64,000 bases of DNA, from the NCBI GenBank assembly GCA_958430865.1, contig CAUDNR010000902.1:27436-91435 (forward strand), written 5' to 3'. Shown in pieces: positions 34,849 through 47,263 of the stretch (position 1 is its first letter; every line of letters begins with the position of its first letter). This DNA comes from Entrophospora sp. SA101 (lineage: Eukaryota > Glomeromycota > Glomeromycetes > Entrophosporales > Entrophosporaceae). The translations under genes were made by a program, and so were the position numbers. The notes beneath the pieces were generated by a model. That model did not search any database. It was given only the letters and a program-made list of their open reading frames with translations, and had not been told where the DNA came from.

Positions 34849-35607
34849 TTATGATATTTTTGATGGCACAACGAAATCGCTATTTGGAAAGAAGAATTCA
34901 TCGCCCTCTACATCAAAATCATCACCATCAATTGAGCTGCAAGTTGAACTGGTTATGCTTCCGGAATCATCGGCGTCATGATTTACATCGTCAATTATAG
35001 TAGCAAATCTAACAAATTTTGTGGTCGCTGAACTTCTTCGAATGCGATGATGATGAGGTTTAGTATTATAGTTGATATGATCGTACTCATGTGAAGTGGT
35101 GCTGATAGTTTTATTGTTGTTGTTAGAAGCAGTGTTGTTGTTGTTGTCGAAAGTTGAGGTGGAAACAAAGGAATTGTTATCATCGTTGGAAAAATCGGAT
35201 GAATAAGATGAGGAGAGTGAGCTGTTGGAAGATAAAGATGAAGTTCTTAAGTTACGACGATAATAATTATAATATGGTATATTATTAGAAGTATTAGTAG
35301 CAGTTTCGTTTATTTTTTGTAAACCGTTGTTATTGTTGTTGTTGTTATTGATGATATAGGTGTCGAATGACGGAGGTTTGCGTAGTTTTTTTTGTGATTT
35401 TTTTTTATTTTGTTGCTGTAATTTTAATAGTTGAGTTTGTTGTTGTTGTTGTTGTTGTAAATGATTATTACAGGCTAGAATCGTTGTTGTTGCTGTAGGA
35501 GAACTACTACCAGGTGTAGTTGTTGATATAGGCGAACTATTAAATGCTGTTATATGAAAAAATTTTGATGGAGTTGTGGTTGTGGTTGTGGTTGTGATTG
35601 TACTCAT
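34849..35607 (-). CDS. Intrinsically disordered Ser/Thr/Asn/Gln-rich protein with an RVxF-like motif
   Basis: A single 252-aa frame from MSTITTTTTTTTPSKFFHIT to a Ser/Asp-rich, acidic C-terminus. It has homopolymer runs of Thr, Gln, Asn and Ser. Near the C-terminus (about 195-210), RRSSATTKFVRFATIIDD stands out: KFVRFA fits the protein phosphatase 1 docking consensus (basic, optional residue, V, x, F), and fungal PP1-regulatory or signalling proteins often have a similar VRFA box. The preceding RRSS is a plausible basophilic kinase site. No folded domain is recognised. The start is the first ATG of the frame. It is a real gene if the RVxF box is not chance; composition alone cannot prove expression. 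Confidence 0.6.
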   Translation of the reverse strand: MSTITTTTTTTTPSKFFHITAFNSSPISTTTPGSSSPTATTTILACNNHLQQQQQQQTQLLKLQQQNKKKSQKKLRKPPSFDTYIINNNNNNNNGLQKINETATNTSNNIPYYNYYRRNLRTSSLSSNSSLSSSYSSDFSNDDNNSFVSTSTFDNNNNTASNNNNKTISTTSHEYDHINYNTKPHHHRIRRSSATTKFVRFATIIDDVNHDADDSGSITSSTCSSIDGDDFDVEGDEFFFPNSDFVVPSKIS

Positions 35608-38600
35608 TTTTATAAAGTTGTTATAAATTGTTATTATTAAAAAAGTTGTAGAAAAATGATTTTTATTTTTATAGAGGTTATAATATTATTGTTATTAAGT
35701 TATTTATTTTTATTAAATAAATTATTATTTTTTTCGAAAATGAAAAAAAAAGATAAAGATTTTATTTTTTTTTTTTAAAGTTGTTGGAGAAATTGAGAAA
35801 AAAAAGTAGAAGATAAAAACTTCATCCTTTTTATTTATATAATTTTATTTTCCTTCACAAATAAAAAAAAAATTTTAAAATGTCCAATATAAAAAAATTT
35901 TTTTTAATTCAATTTTAATTTATATATATATATATATTATATAATAAATATTTTTTATGTGGCAAAAAAAAAAAAAAAAAAATAGGAGAAATTAATATAA
36001 TAATAATATTAAATAATTACATCACTCAAATCACTATTCATTAATTTTTGATTTTTGATCACAATAAAAAACCACAGCTTATTCGTAATTATCACTTAAA
36101 AAATTCGCTATACAAGGAAATAAATCAAAGATTAACCAATCAACCAATCAATTAATAAATCATTCATACACACAATCATAAAGGTTATTCTAAAATCATT
36201 CCTGTGTACGAACGAGCAAAGCAAAGTTGTCTTTATTATCATTCAAAAATAAATTTATTTTTACTCATTGAAAATATCTTTGGTTTTGTTATTTTAAATA
36301 TAATATTATGTATTTGGTTAAATCCACTATTGTATGTATGCATTTACGTAATGATAATAGTTAACGTGCAAAATTAATGCCATAACAGTAACGTGTAAAC
36401 ACTAACTGTTAATGTTGCGCGTGATGTGTCAAACTGGTGATGTATGGCATATGATATATTTGTTGGTGATATAAAGTAGGTGATTTAAAATTTTAAAATT
36501 TTTTTTTTAAAATTCTCTCATACAATTGCATAAATAATAATAACATACATGATGTATGCATTGCTACTACTAATACTAAAACTTACTAATTTACTCCAAC
36601 AAATCAATTGACAAACAATAACAACAATTATTATAATTATTCCTATTATTAAACTTTATCAAATATCCATATTCACCCGAGAGCTCTCTCTCTTTCAATC
36701 GACCAAAAAAAATAATTTTTAAAAAATTTCTAATCAATAAATATACCGTTTTTAATATCTTTTAATTTTTATAATTTACCAATTTGATATTAATAGTTAT
36801 TTATTTAGTTAATCCAATAAAAAATTCGACTTAAACAAATCAATGGCTTAAATTAATATTAATTGATGTTAATTATCCTTAATTGTCAAATGACCTTTTG
36901 TATATATAATTTCTTTATCTATGTAGTTTTTTCACTATCTTTCGATTTATTTATCACCTATTAATTGCTTGATAATATTGTATAGACCAATATAAATCCA
37001 TACACATCATTCACTCGCTAATTTCACCAAATTTTGTTGGTTGTTGTTAAAACAAAAGCGAAACATTATGTATTGTTTTGATTATTTTTTTTAATAAATA
37101 TTATGTAATTATTATATTTTAGCGATGATAATATATAATACATTCATTATTATTCAATTATAGTTTCAAATTTTACAATTTTTTTTTAATTTCGTCATTC
37201 ATTTTAGATCAGAGAAAGAAAAGGATTGCAGAGAAGTAATTTTTTTACATGTGGCTAAATAATACTTTCTTACAGTGTTAGGTAGTATATGCAGTATATG
37301 CAAACTCAAAATCTCGTCAACATTCAACTTACGTATATACACATTCATTCACGTACAAAAAAAAACCTTTTTTTTTGATCCGTCTTTTTTTTATTGTACA
37401 AATTCGGAAAATCAATGAGAATAACAAAAGTAATTATTGTTATTATTATCGTCGAAAAATAAAACAGAAATTTTTTTGTTGAGCCTGCTGCAAAGATAAC
37501 TTATCGGAAAAATATTTAATTTATTATATAATACACATACGTACTTGTATTAATTTATTTATTTATTATTATGTTCGAACCTAGAATATACAATACAAAT
37601 GGAACAAACTTTGAGAAACTCAAATCCGAATCACATAAAAAAAATTTTTCCAACACCAATCAATTCGGATCTTAAAATAGCAATATGTCTTTCATGTAAA
37701 GAAAACATAATATAACTACTTTGTTCTTTGTTTGTCGAACAAAAAACTTTCATCTATCTTTATATTACATATTTGGCAATAATTTGTGTGGGGTAATACA
37801 AACAACAAATTCATCATATGACCACCAAACACAAAAAAAAATGTAATAATATTATATATTATTTGTTGTTGTTGACACGCGAATTCCATTGATGTCGATT
37901 CAATCTTCTAAATATGTTGTTAATCATGGATGGATTTTGGATGAGCGTGTGTGTGCGAGTGAAATGATTAGAAGTTAGTTAGTTGGGAGTTTTCCAGGTT
38001 AATTAATGGTTTAGTTCCAATCATACGATCATTCAGATGATAAATAATATCATTTGACTTGAAAAAATAAAGGAACGAAAGAAGGAGAATGGCACAGTGA
38101 AAGGGAAGGATAAAAGGTGGCCAAACTATAAAAATATGAATGAATGAATGTAAATTATGTACATTTCAATAAAATAAATTGGTCACACATTAAAATAATT
38201 TAATTTTCACATTTTCTTAAATTATTAAAAAAAGGGAGAATAAGAAATCCAATAAAACGTATGAATATTTGTGTTTTTTTAATAAAGGTTAAAAACAATA
38301 TTATGAGACGTACATTATGTGTGATGACGCTATATTTCATTTAAAGTTATTTACCTATGTAATGCGGGTTAGACAATTTGTTTGATTAAACAACGTTTGG
38401 ATGGATTAAGATTGTGTGGATGAACCTTATATCCAAATAAATCTTGAATAATAAGATATAATATAATATCATATTTATTATTAATTTATTCCATTGTGCA
38501 ATGCATGCATTATATTTTGATGTTTATTTAAAAAAAAAATGAAGAAAGAATTTATAAAAAAACCGCCAGTACAGCTTCTTTCTTTACCAAAATGTAATTT

Positions 38601-41600
38601 TGAATGGACTAATTTGATGTACAAAAACAAATATTTACATGCATGCACATTCACATTTACATCATAACCATTTATTACAGGGTATTTATTACCCTGTAAA
38701 CAGGCACGTGGTCAGGTGATTATTTTCGTTACATAGTCATTTGGATGAAGCTTTAATGTATATAGTCAAGTTAACAATAAAAACCATTTTTCACATTTTT
38801 ACTTACTTAATGCGTAAATATATATAATTTATACGCACATTCACATATTACATCATAACCATGATTTCAGGGTGTTAGCCCTGTAAACAGTCACGTGCGC
38901 ACGTGATATTTTTGTTGCATTCCTTTCTTTTGAAGAGAAGGAAGGAGGCTTTAACTGTAATCAAAACAACAATAAAAATTTTTACTTATTTTACTTTTGA
39001 TACACAAATATACATACCAACAATACTTTACATATTCGGAGGGATAATCCAAGTTCTTGTCACAATTTACAATAAACAAATAAGCAAGCAATTAATTAAT
39101 TACATAAACTAGATTTTGCACGTGATAATAAAAGAAATTGAAAAACCTGTTTTGATGATCATCAAATAAACTTTTAAAATATAAGTTTTTGATGATCACC
39201 TTCCCTCTCTTTTATAATATTTTCTTCGTTTCTTTATTTCACCCTCGTTTATCTTTTATCTTTTGTTCGTCTTCAACTTTCTCAACTTCCTTGTTATTAA
39301 TTGTTTGTAATTAATTTAGATCATGCCCCTTAAAAATTATTTTTCAGATAATCGTCATCTTTATTGTTAAAATGTCAAGATTTAAACAAAGTTGCAAGTA
39401 AGCATGATAATATATAAATAAACCTGTATAAGCGCAAGCCATTATTGATTTGTAATATAACATGTTTAATTGATCGACTCAATTGGTTGATTGGTCAATT
39501 GAAATAGAATAGATAACATTATTAACATTATTTTATTGATCACCATCACACGTAAAAGGCAATAATATAGATATGTTTAATGTGTTGCATATCAATACGC
39601 GTAAAAGGAAAATGTAAATAAAGCAAAAAGAAAAAAATATACATATTAAAAATATATTAATAGAAAGAGTACACACAGTCAAATGAATGTTTAAAATTAT
39701 GTTCAAAAACAGTTAACGTGAAAAAAAATTTATATGTTGGTAAAGTATAGCACATAACGAACACTTTTACATATAAAGTGAGTGAGCGAGTGCATGATTG
39801 ATTGATTGATTGATTGATAATTAACATCAATATTTTTAAAGTGAGGTTTTTAGTGGTAAATCTTTACCGAGAAAAGAAAATTGATCATTATCTTCAATCT
39901 TCTCTCTATTATTATTTCTTTCTTTTCGTTCACATTATTTATTATATACAATTATTATTATTATTATTAGAGATATTAATCAACCAATAATATATCATGA
40001 AAAATACATCCATATCTTTATATTTATTAAAGTGTGCCAATAAATTTAATATTTTTTGTTTTGATTATGTAAAATATTTTTTGTGTGTAAATGTCATGTA
40101 TTAATTTGACTTTATTAAGGTGATACGTGAACACAAAATAAAGTTAAAATATCGAGAAAAAAATAAAGTGAAATCCATCCCTTGCATATATATTCTTATT
40201 ATTTTAATGATATTTATTATTATACCAATCGTGGAGAATAATTTGACTTTTAGATATTGAAATTACTAAAATTAGCAAGCGGCAAGAGGAGAAAGATGAG
40301 GAGAAAGAGAGACGAAGAATACTTGTTATTAATAAATAATAATAGTAAATGCTCACAAAACTCTGTAAAAAAACTTGTTTCATAATGAATGGTACACAAA
40401 TGTTTTTATTCGTTTTATTCTATGAATTAAAGTTAAATATATTAATTAATAATAGTAGTAAATTAAGTAGTAGTATCATAAAATATAATTTGTAATCAGT
40501 AAATTAATTATCTAGTAATCTATTCTATGTTTTTTAATATTAAATACTAGTATTATCATTTACTATTATTCTCACTTCATTCTATCACTTACATACATTA
40601 TCTTTCTTTACATCTTCTCTTGCTTCTCTATCAATTCGATTTATTCTTTTTACGCGCAAAAAACCATAAATATGTAATCAACAAAATATAAAGTTTTCAT
40701 TTATGCTATTTTTATTTCACAGATTTTATTTCACACATAAATCTAGAAATCACATACAACATTTATCACAAATCACATTTCTATCTAAAACATCACAGAT
40801 AGAAAGATGTTGATTAGCTTGGGTTAGTTTGAATTGATTTTGAAATCGGTTAGCTTTATTAGTTTTTCATAAATAGTAGACAATATTACATCATTAAGAC
40901 AATTAACTCTTGATTTTTTATTTACCCATTCCAGTCATTTCATTCTTTTTATTACTTAGTATTAGGGTTTTTTTTTGCTGCAGATATTTGTAATCCTTTT
41001 ATATATTAAATAAATATATATTTATTACCATCATCATCCATCCATCTATCTAACACCGCTATCAATAGTTATATTCACGGCCAATCCAACACTCGTACGT
41101 AATTATTATCGTTATTATTTAAACAGGTATTTAATTTTATTTAATGTCACGGGAATATCATACATTTATTATTTTTTGGTTATTTTGTGTATATGTGGGG
41201 TAAAAACAAATTAATTTTAATAATAAGGTATTTTTTCTTATTTAAAATTACCATTATTAATACTGCTATATTGGAATAAAATGATGTAATTGTTGTTCGG
41301 AATTATTTGTTATTAGCTGTTCAACCAGTGGAACCATACGCTCTCTCTGTATATGCGTAAGTAAAAGTAGGGGGGGGGAGCTTTTGTATTTATATTGCAT
41401 ACTAAACAACCACATTTATTGGTATCTGACGTCAATTTGATTTTTCAATAACATTTTTTCGTTTATTCACCATGTTCAAGATTTCTAAAAGTTCATTTTA
41501 TCGTTAAAAACGCCTGTGCTCCTGAGCATAATAAAGATTTTTTATTAATAAATAAACGTTAATCAATTAATAAAAGTTGTCATTTTATCTCCTCACTTGA

Positions 41601-42410
41601 GTAAATATCTCTTAAAGATGTAGGACAGAATGAACGAATGGAAAATACCCATCAAACTTAAATATATATCTGTGTGATATCGATGTTTATCTTCATTTTC
41701 AAAAAAATATTGTGAAAAGTTTATCTCATCGTATCGCCTCAAAGAAGATCAGTTTAAGTTTTTTTTTATATCAGAATAGGAAAAATAAAATTTTTTTTCC
41801 TAAATTTTCTAAATTCATTTTAGAAAAACGATATTATCTATTTAATTTTAATAAATAATAATAAATTGGGCTGAATTTGTACACACAACAAATGTAATTA
41901 AATTTTTTTTTTCTGATCGAAATCAAATAGCAAATTAGAATTAAATTTTTAATTTTTTTAATTTACCTGGTTTTGTTTGTTTTTTTTTTTTTTTGTAACG
42001 ATTTGTTTATCTTTTTCTTTACTCATACATCCACTCACTATCATCCTACCCGCCCGCTCGTTATCTTTCAATTATCATTTGTATACTTGATTTTTCAACA
42101 AATTTTTTTAAAATATTGCGTTTCTTGTATAACAAATACAAAGCTATAGCGAAAGAAGACGACATTTTGTGCTTGTGCATGCATGCATGCATTTAGTGTA
42201 CGAGGGAGTTGTGAATTCCTTTACAAGAGAGAAAATATGGAAAATAAATATTTAGATAAAAAAGGTATCTGATAAATTGTTATTTTAATGATTTCTGACA
42301 TGCCAACATTCTTTTATCATTACTGCGCGTAATAACACAATCATGGAACAAGTATGAAACAGGTAATTGTTTAATTCTTTTTTAGGAAATTAATATAATC
42401 AAACCACCAT
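35608..42410. other. Gene desert, left part
   Basis: About 6.8 kb of AT-rich sequence, with many homopolymer and dinucleotide runs, in which I find no supported exon. The plus-strand frame at 38903-39112 overlaps a tandem duplication and is not convincing. There are scattered short E-box-like and GCATGCATGC motifs (42178-42191). Distal regulatory sequence for the flanking genes is possible but not shown. Confidence 0.5.
38645..39005 (+). repeat. Diverged tandem duplication (about 190-bp unit) with CACGTG palindromes
   Basis: Two adjacent units starting at 38645 and 38835 share GCACATTCACAT, ACATCATAACCAT, CCCTGTAAACAG followed by CACGTG, AACAATAAAAA and a T-rich tail, in the same order. Unit 1 has a GGGTATTTATTACCC hairpin where unit 2 has GGGTGTTAGCCC. 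CACGTG is the core of bHLH (Cbf1-type) sites. The ordered conservation with diverged spacers makes it stand out in the desert. Confidence 0.65.
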
Positions 42411-42619
42411 ATGCGGACGATTTCCGGGTAGGTCTGACCTTTTAGCCTGGCTAGGATAAATATGAATGCACGGATATATTTCTGATCACCTGGTCCGTAG
42501 ATCTTGAGTGAATTATCCGACCGATATCAAAGATCGATAATAATAAGATTGATAAGGGGAGATATCCCTCTTATATGTTTTTCCCAGGCTCTATCCCTAC
42601 GAACTGAAATTGTCCGCAT
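42411..42619. mobile_element. 209-bp GC-richer MITE-like element
   Basis: Ends ATGCGGACGATTTC (42411-42424) and GAAATTGTCCGCAT (42606-42619) are inverted repeats with one mismatch. The interior is clearly less AT-rich than its surroundings (GGTCTGACC, CCTGGCTAGG, GGGAGATATCCC) and has no open frame. This is consistent with a small non-autonomous DNA transposon. No target duplication is certain. Confidence 0.6.
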
Positions 42620-43185
42620 GGGCTGAATCAAACACGTTTTTTCGTAATTTATAATTTATCGAAACTGTAGTATTTATTTGTCGATGGAACAGAATTATGG
42701 CAATGATGATAGATAAACTATTACTATTATTGCTTGCTGCTAACACTACCAACTCTATCATCACCAACAACATCACTTTCATTACTACTTTCTAAAAAAA
42801 AAAAAATACATTTATGACATCTTTGATGAATATAATTAAAAGAAATTAGTGGATATGATTCAGACAAGCGTGATTGCTTTGATTATGATAAATGATTTGG
42901 GTATAGGACGTAAAAAATTTACTGAAGAAGAAAAAACTTATAGAAGAAGAATTTGAACGATAAAAATTTGTCACTTTTGATTTTGTCGAGTAGCAATTAG
43001 CAGAAAAACAAGAATTATCTCGATAGGAATGATGATTATAGATGTATAAGATAAAGAAGGCGAGCAAAAGAAGGCGAATGGATGACAAATAACAAAACTA
43101 CTATTGCATAAAGGTAGCGATGATGATGAATAGTTCTTAAACCTCATATCACAAATATTTTTGTCAATTACTATTAAAGTCGTTT

Positions 43186-43227
<42 letters not shown>

Positions 43228-43961
43228 TCAAAGATTTCCTTTGGAATGTTATAATCTGTGTATGCAATATGATGACACAAATGAGGTCAAATTTTTAGCA
43301 ACCGAAAAAACATATCACTAGTGACATAATCATATTAGTTCCATAAGTGAATGTAAGGCATCTGTGTCAATGGAAATATTCTTGCTTTTATGAGAACATT
43401 TTGAAAGAAGAGAAAATGTGAATTTCTTTTTCTCTCCAGAATGGAAAAATCCGAATCCTTTTGTCAAATATCATTGGAAAGTTATTTGCAAATTTGATTT
43501 TTTATGAGTGAGTTGGTGATCAAGTTTGGATTTGTTTTGTTACATCATTTCTGATAAAAGTCAAGTAAGCCTATCATACAAAACTTCTAATATATTAAAA
43601 CAAAAAAAAAAAAATTCAATGTCGTAAGGTAAAAGGATTTATTTATTTCAAAAAAAAAAAAATGGTGGATGAGGCATTATAAATCATATGTTAAATTAGA
43701 ATCACAAGGGGACAGGTTAGCTTTAAATCACGAATTTTCTGACCCCTTTCATAACTTATCTTTGAATAAATTTATGTTTGAAAGCTCTGCATTTATAACA
43801 AAACTAATGATGACGGCCAGCCAAGGAATTTTTAAACGGCTTAGCCGGCTAATAAATAACTTAACCGACTTAAATAGATTAGCCGGCTAATCAGCTAACA
43901 TCTCAGATACATGTCGTGATACACTGCCGGGAAAAAAAAAGTATTTGGACATCTATTTACA
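42620..43961. other. Gene desert, middle part
   Basis: Minus-strand frames here (42597-42782, 42846-43088, 42971-43267) overlap a TTG/CAA microsatellite (43187-43226) and do not join into a credible gene. A plus-strand frame at 43669-43890 ends in repeated TTAGCCGGCTAAT palindromes at about 43843-43891. These look like repeat debris. Confidence 0.45.
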
Positions 43962-44727
43962 TTAATTACCCAAAAACATACATAATATCCACACATAAAA
44001 TTTATATCATTTTTTTATAGCTTAGGTTTTGAAAAATATTCATGTAAAATTTTATTTTTTCAGTTTATGTATAAAAAAAAATACAAATTTCAACCAAATA
44101 TTTTTTTTTCATTTTGATCGTCAAAAAATATTCAGTTGGCCCATCCTTCATTAGAAATGCATGCTTCAATTCTTTTTGGCATGCTTCCAATGAGTGCATG
44201 TAATTTTTCGTAAGTAATTTGCTGCCATTCTTTTTTCAATGCAATTTCCAGTTCACTTGCTTTTTTTGGATGATTTTTTCGATTTTTTAATCTCCTTTCC
44301 GGCTCACTCCAGAGATGTAAGATCAGGTGATTGAAACGGCCATTCTTTTAATGAATCCAAATTTGAATATCATTGGCTGTGTGAGCTAGTGCATTATCAT
44401 CATGAAAAAAATAACCTCTCCTCTAACAAGTTCTTTTCTAAAATCTGAATATAATCGAAACGAACTACTAAATATAATAGAAATGTGATGTTTTCCATAG
44501 ATACTCTCTGAATTTAAGGGTTTAATATAATATAAATTTACGTATAATAATTATGTGGGTTTTTGAGCACTTTGATAAAAATTTTTTGTTCAAAAAATTT
44601 TCAATTGAAGTTCGTATTTTTTTTATTTATTAAAATAACTGAAAAAACAAAATTTTACATGAATATTTAAGCTATAAAATTATATAAACTTTATGTATAG
44701 TTATTATGTACGTTTTTGGGTAATTAA
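43962..44727 (-). mobile_element. Tc1/mariner transposon relic
   Basis: About 100-bp imperfect terminal inverted repeats: left TTAATTACCCAAAAACATAC, TATAGCTTAGG, ATTCATGTAAAATTTT; right the complement with ATTCATGTAAAATTTTGT and a GTTTTTGGGTAATTAA end. Between them, a minus-strand piece of a DDE transposase reads HDDNALAHTANDIQIWIH, then KEWPFQSPDLTSLE, then frame-shifted REWQQ-like and SMPKRIEACI segments. These match the second Asp (DNAxxH) and the SPDLNPIE block of Tc1 enzymes. The N-terminal DNA-binding half and first Asp are missing, so it is inactive. Confidence 0.85.
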
Positions 44728-47160
44728 TCCTAAACTGATATAATGAATTAGAAAACGTCCTGTCAGCATAACGTCTTGTTGGTGTAACTGTGCATTTGTC
44801 GGTGGATTGAGTAGATTCTTTTGTAATGTGTGCTGATAATGATTTATTACTTTAATTAATTGACTTGTATTTATTAGCAAGATTACCAACTAGCATATTA
44901 TTTAGTTGAGGTAATTAATAAAAATTAATTCATGAAGAAAAGTGGGCTTAATACAAGCCGAGAGATCACACCCTCCCCAGTTAAATTGACATTCATATAA
45001 GGCTCCAAGCGAATCAATGAAATTCAAACATATAAACAATTTATTTAAAATATATACCATATGAAATAATTTGAATTCTGTATAATTTTAAAAAAGTTTC
45101 TTTTGGAAATAAAAGTCAAAAAACATTTACATGTGCAATAATTACACATCTACAACTGTGAAATGGTTCCACACTTCGTTTCTTGTCCTTCTTTGAGCAC
45201 ATTTCACTGTGCGTGTTGAAGAAGTTATTGAAGGGGCATCATTCTCGACAATTCAATTATCATAGGGTTGACAATATACTGGGTACATTGAGACCAATGA
45301 GTTGTGGTATGGCCCATTAATAAAATACTAAATATGGTTATATTATACCCAATGACCATCAATGGACCGGTCCCACGGCCAACCTTGAGTTACCGTCATT
45401 CATCATATTTATTATTTGCAATGAATTACTTTTTATTTGTTATCCTTATTAATATTAACAATACAATAAATAAACTCTCGTTTGTTCAACAAATTATTAA
45501 AGTCACGTTACATATAAAATTCATTGAAACGCGACTAGTAATTCTGGTATAACAAATTTTAGATGAAACTTTTTATATGTTTATCAATTAAGAATTTAAA
45601 TTAAAAATAATATAAATTCTTTGTCGAAAAAAATTAGGAATCTGTTTTGAATCGAATCAAATCACAGAACGAATTGAATTGAATCGAATCCAGTTTTTTT
45701 TTGAATCCAACTCGATATTCGATTTGTTCAAAGCCTTACGTTCATATCATTATTTCATATCATTATTTTTATTCATATAATATATGTAAAAGCATGATAT
45801 GATTAAAAAAAATCATTCTATAAAAAATTTTTTTTTGCAAATTATAAATCTAATATATGTACTATATATGAAAATAGAATATTAAAAAAACCTAATTAAT
45901 TCTTATATATATATACGTATTTCCTTACAAAGAGATGTGTTAATATATACATATATTTTTATATACCAATATACCAAATTATAATCCTAAAGATATTCAA
46001 GGCAAATAATTAAATAGTCTAGATGGGAGTATCTATTTATGTTTGTATTGTTGGTTTTCTATTGTTCAGATCTGTAATAATTCTGGCAATTTTTTTATTA
46101 TATTAATATTATTTTGTATTATTATTAGCTTACGAACAGTTAATAAACATTTCTAACATCACCATGGTTTTAAATTGTTGTTGATTGGGAGACCAAATTT
46201 TATTATTTTCTTCTTCATATAATGGTTTGAGAATGAGCAATTTTGTTTCTTTAATTGCAGAACAAAAGTTCAGTAAAAATAATGTATTTTCTTTCAGTCA
46301 GTAGAAAAATAACATTCCTAACTCAGGAAATAATTATTAAAACTGTTAGATAAATTTATTAAATGATACAAGATTTTAATCATAATTAGAAATAATATTA
46401 ATATAAATAAAAATCAATTCCGAATTGTTCCAAAAAGGCAAAAATCTTTCAAAAAAAAACTCGATTGATTTTCCTATTAATAATAATGAATTAATTCCAA
46501 ATCGTTGTTTTTCTGACGGTAATGCTAATACTAGAATAACAATGGATTAATTTCTTATTGGTATTTTTAGTAGTAGTAGGAAAGAATCTTTTCAAAAAAA
46601 GCTTAATTGATTTTTTTTTAAATTTTTGGTGGCACGGAAAATATTTCTTCACATTTTTGGAAAAGGCTTGATTTTGATCAATTGATTTGTTTTTTTGAAC
46701 GTTTTTAAAAAAAATGGGATAGTGATCATGATCATGATCATGGGTCAATGATCAAAAGGTTTATACAACGCAATAAATTTTGTGAAACGAAAATTTTCGA
46801 AATTTCCAAAGAGAGATAGTATGTTGCACTGATTTAGTTGAGTTGCATTCTTTCGTTTAAATTAAAATAATTAAAAAAAAAATTAAAAGCTGAAATGTTT
46901 CACGAATTAATAAATAAAAATTGAATTCAAATGTTTGTTGCTGCTCGAAACATCGAGGACATCTTTAGTGGAGGAAGAAGAGTTTAAAACAGTAGTACAA
47001 ACTGCATTAACTAAAGTTTTTTATGCATACTTCTATTTATAACCAAAAAACAAACTTTTTTAATGATTAAATTCTGTTTTACGGGGGCTCTTTGTTTTTC
47101 CCTCTCTTTTCTCTAAAATATTTTTTGAATTATTAGTTTTTTTTTTAATAAATAATATTA

Positions 47161-47195
<35 letters not shown>

Positions 47196-47263
47196 ATTTT
47201 AAATGAAACTTGTATAATAATAATTATATATAATAGAGAAAAAGAAAAAGAAAATAGAAAAAA
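44728..47263. other. Gene desert, right part, with a BED-like transposase fragment
   Basis: At 45120-45245 the minus strand reads STRTVKCAQRRTRNEVWNHFTVVD, resembling the start of a BED zinc finger as in hAT transposases; nothing else of a transposase is found. Around 45640-45720 are irregular GAATCGAAT-type repeats, and near 46723-46741 a palindromic ATCATG run. I see no gene. Confidence 0.4.

Noticed and set aside
42846..43267. Overlapping minus-strand frames with a poly-Thr run and hydrophobic segments
   Set aside because: They run through a TTG/CAA microsatellite, have no recognisable domain and cannot be joined to other exons.
44704..44889. Minus-strand 61-aa frame
   Set aside because: It overlaps the terminal inverted repeat of the Tc1/mariner relic and has no recognisable content.
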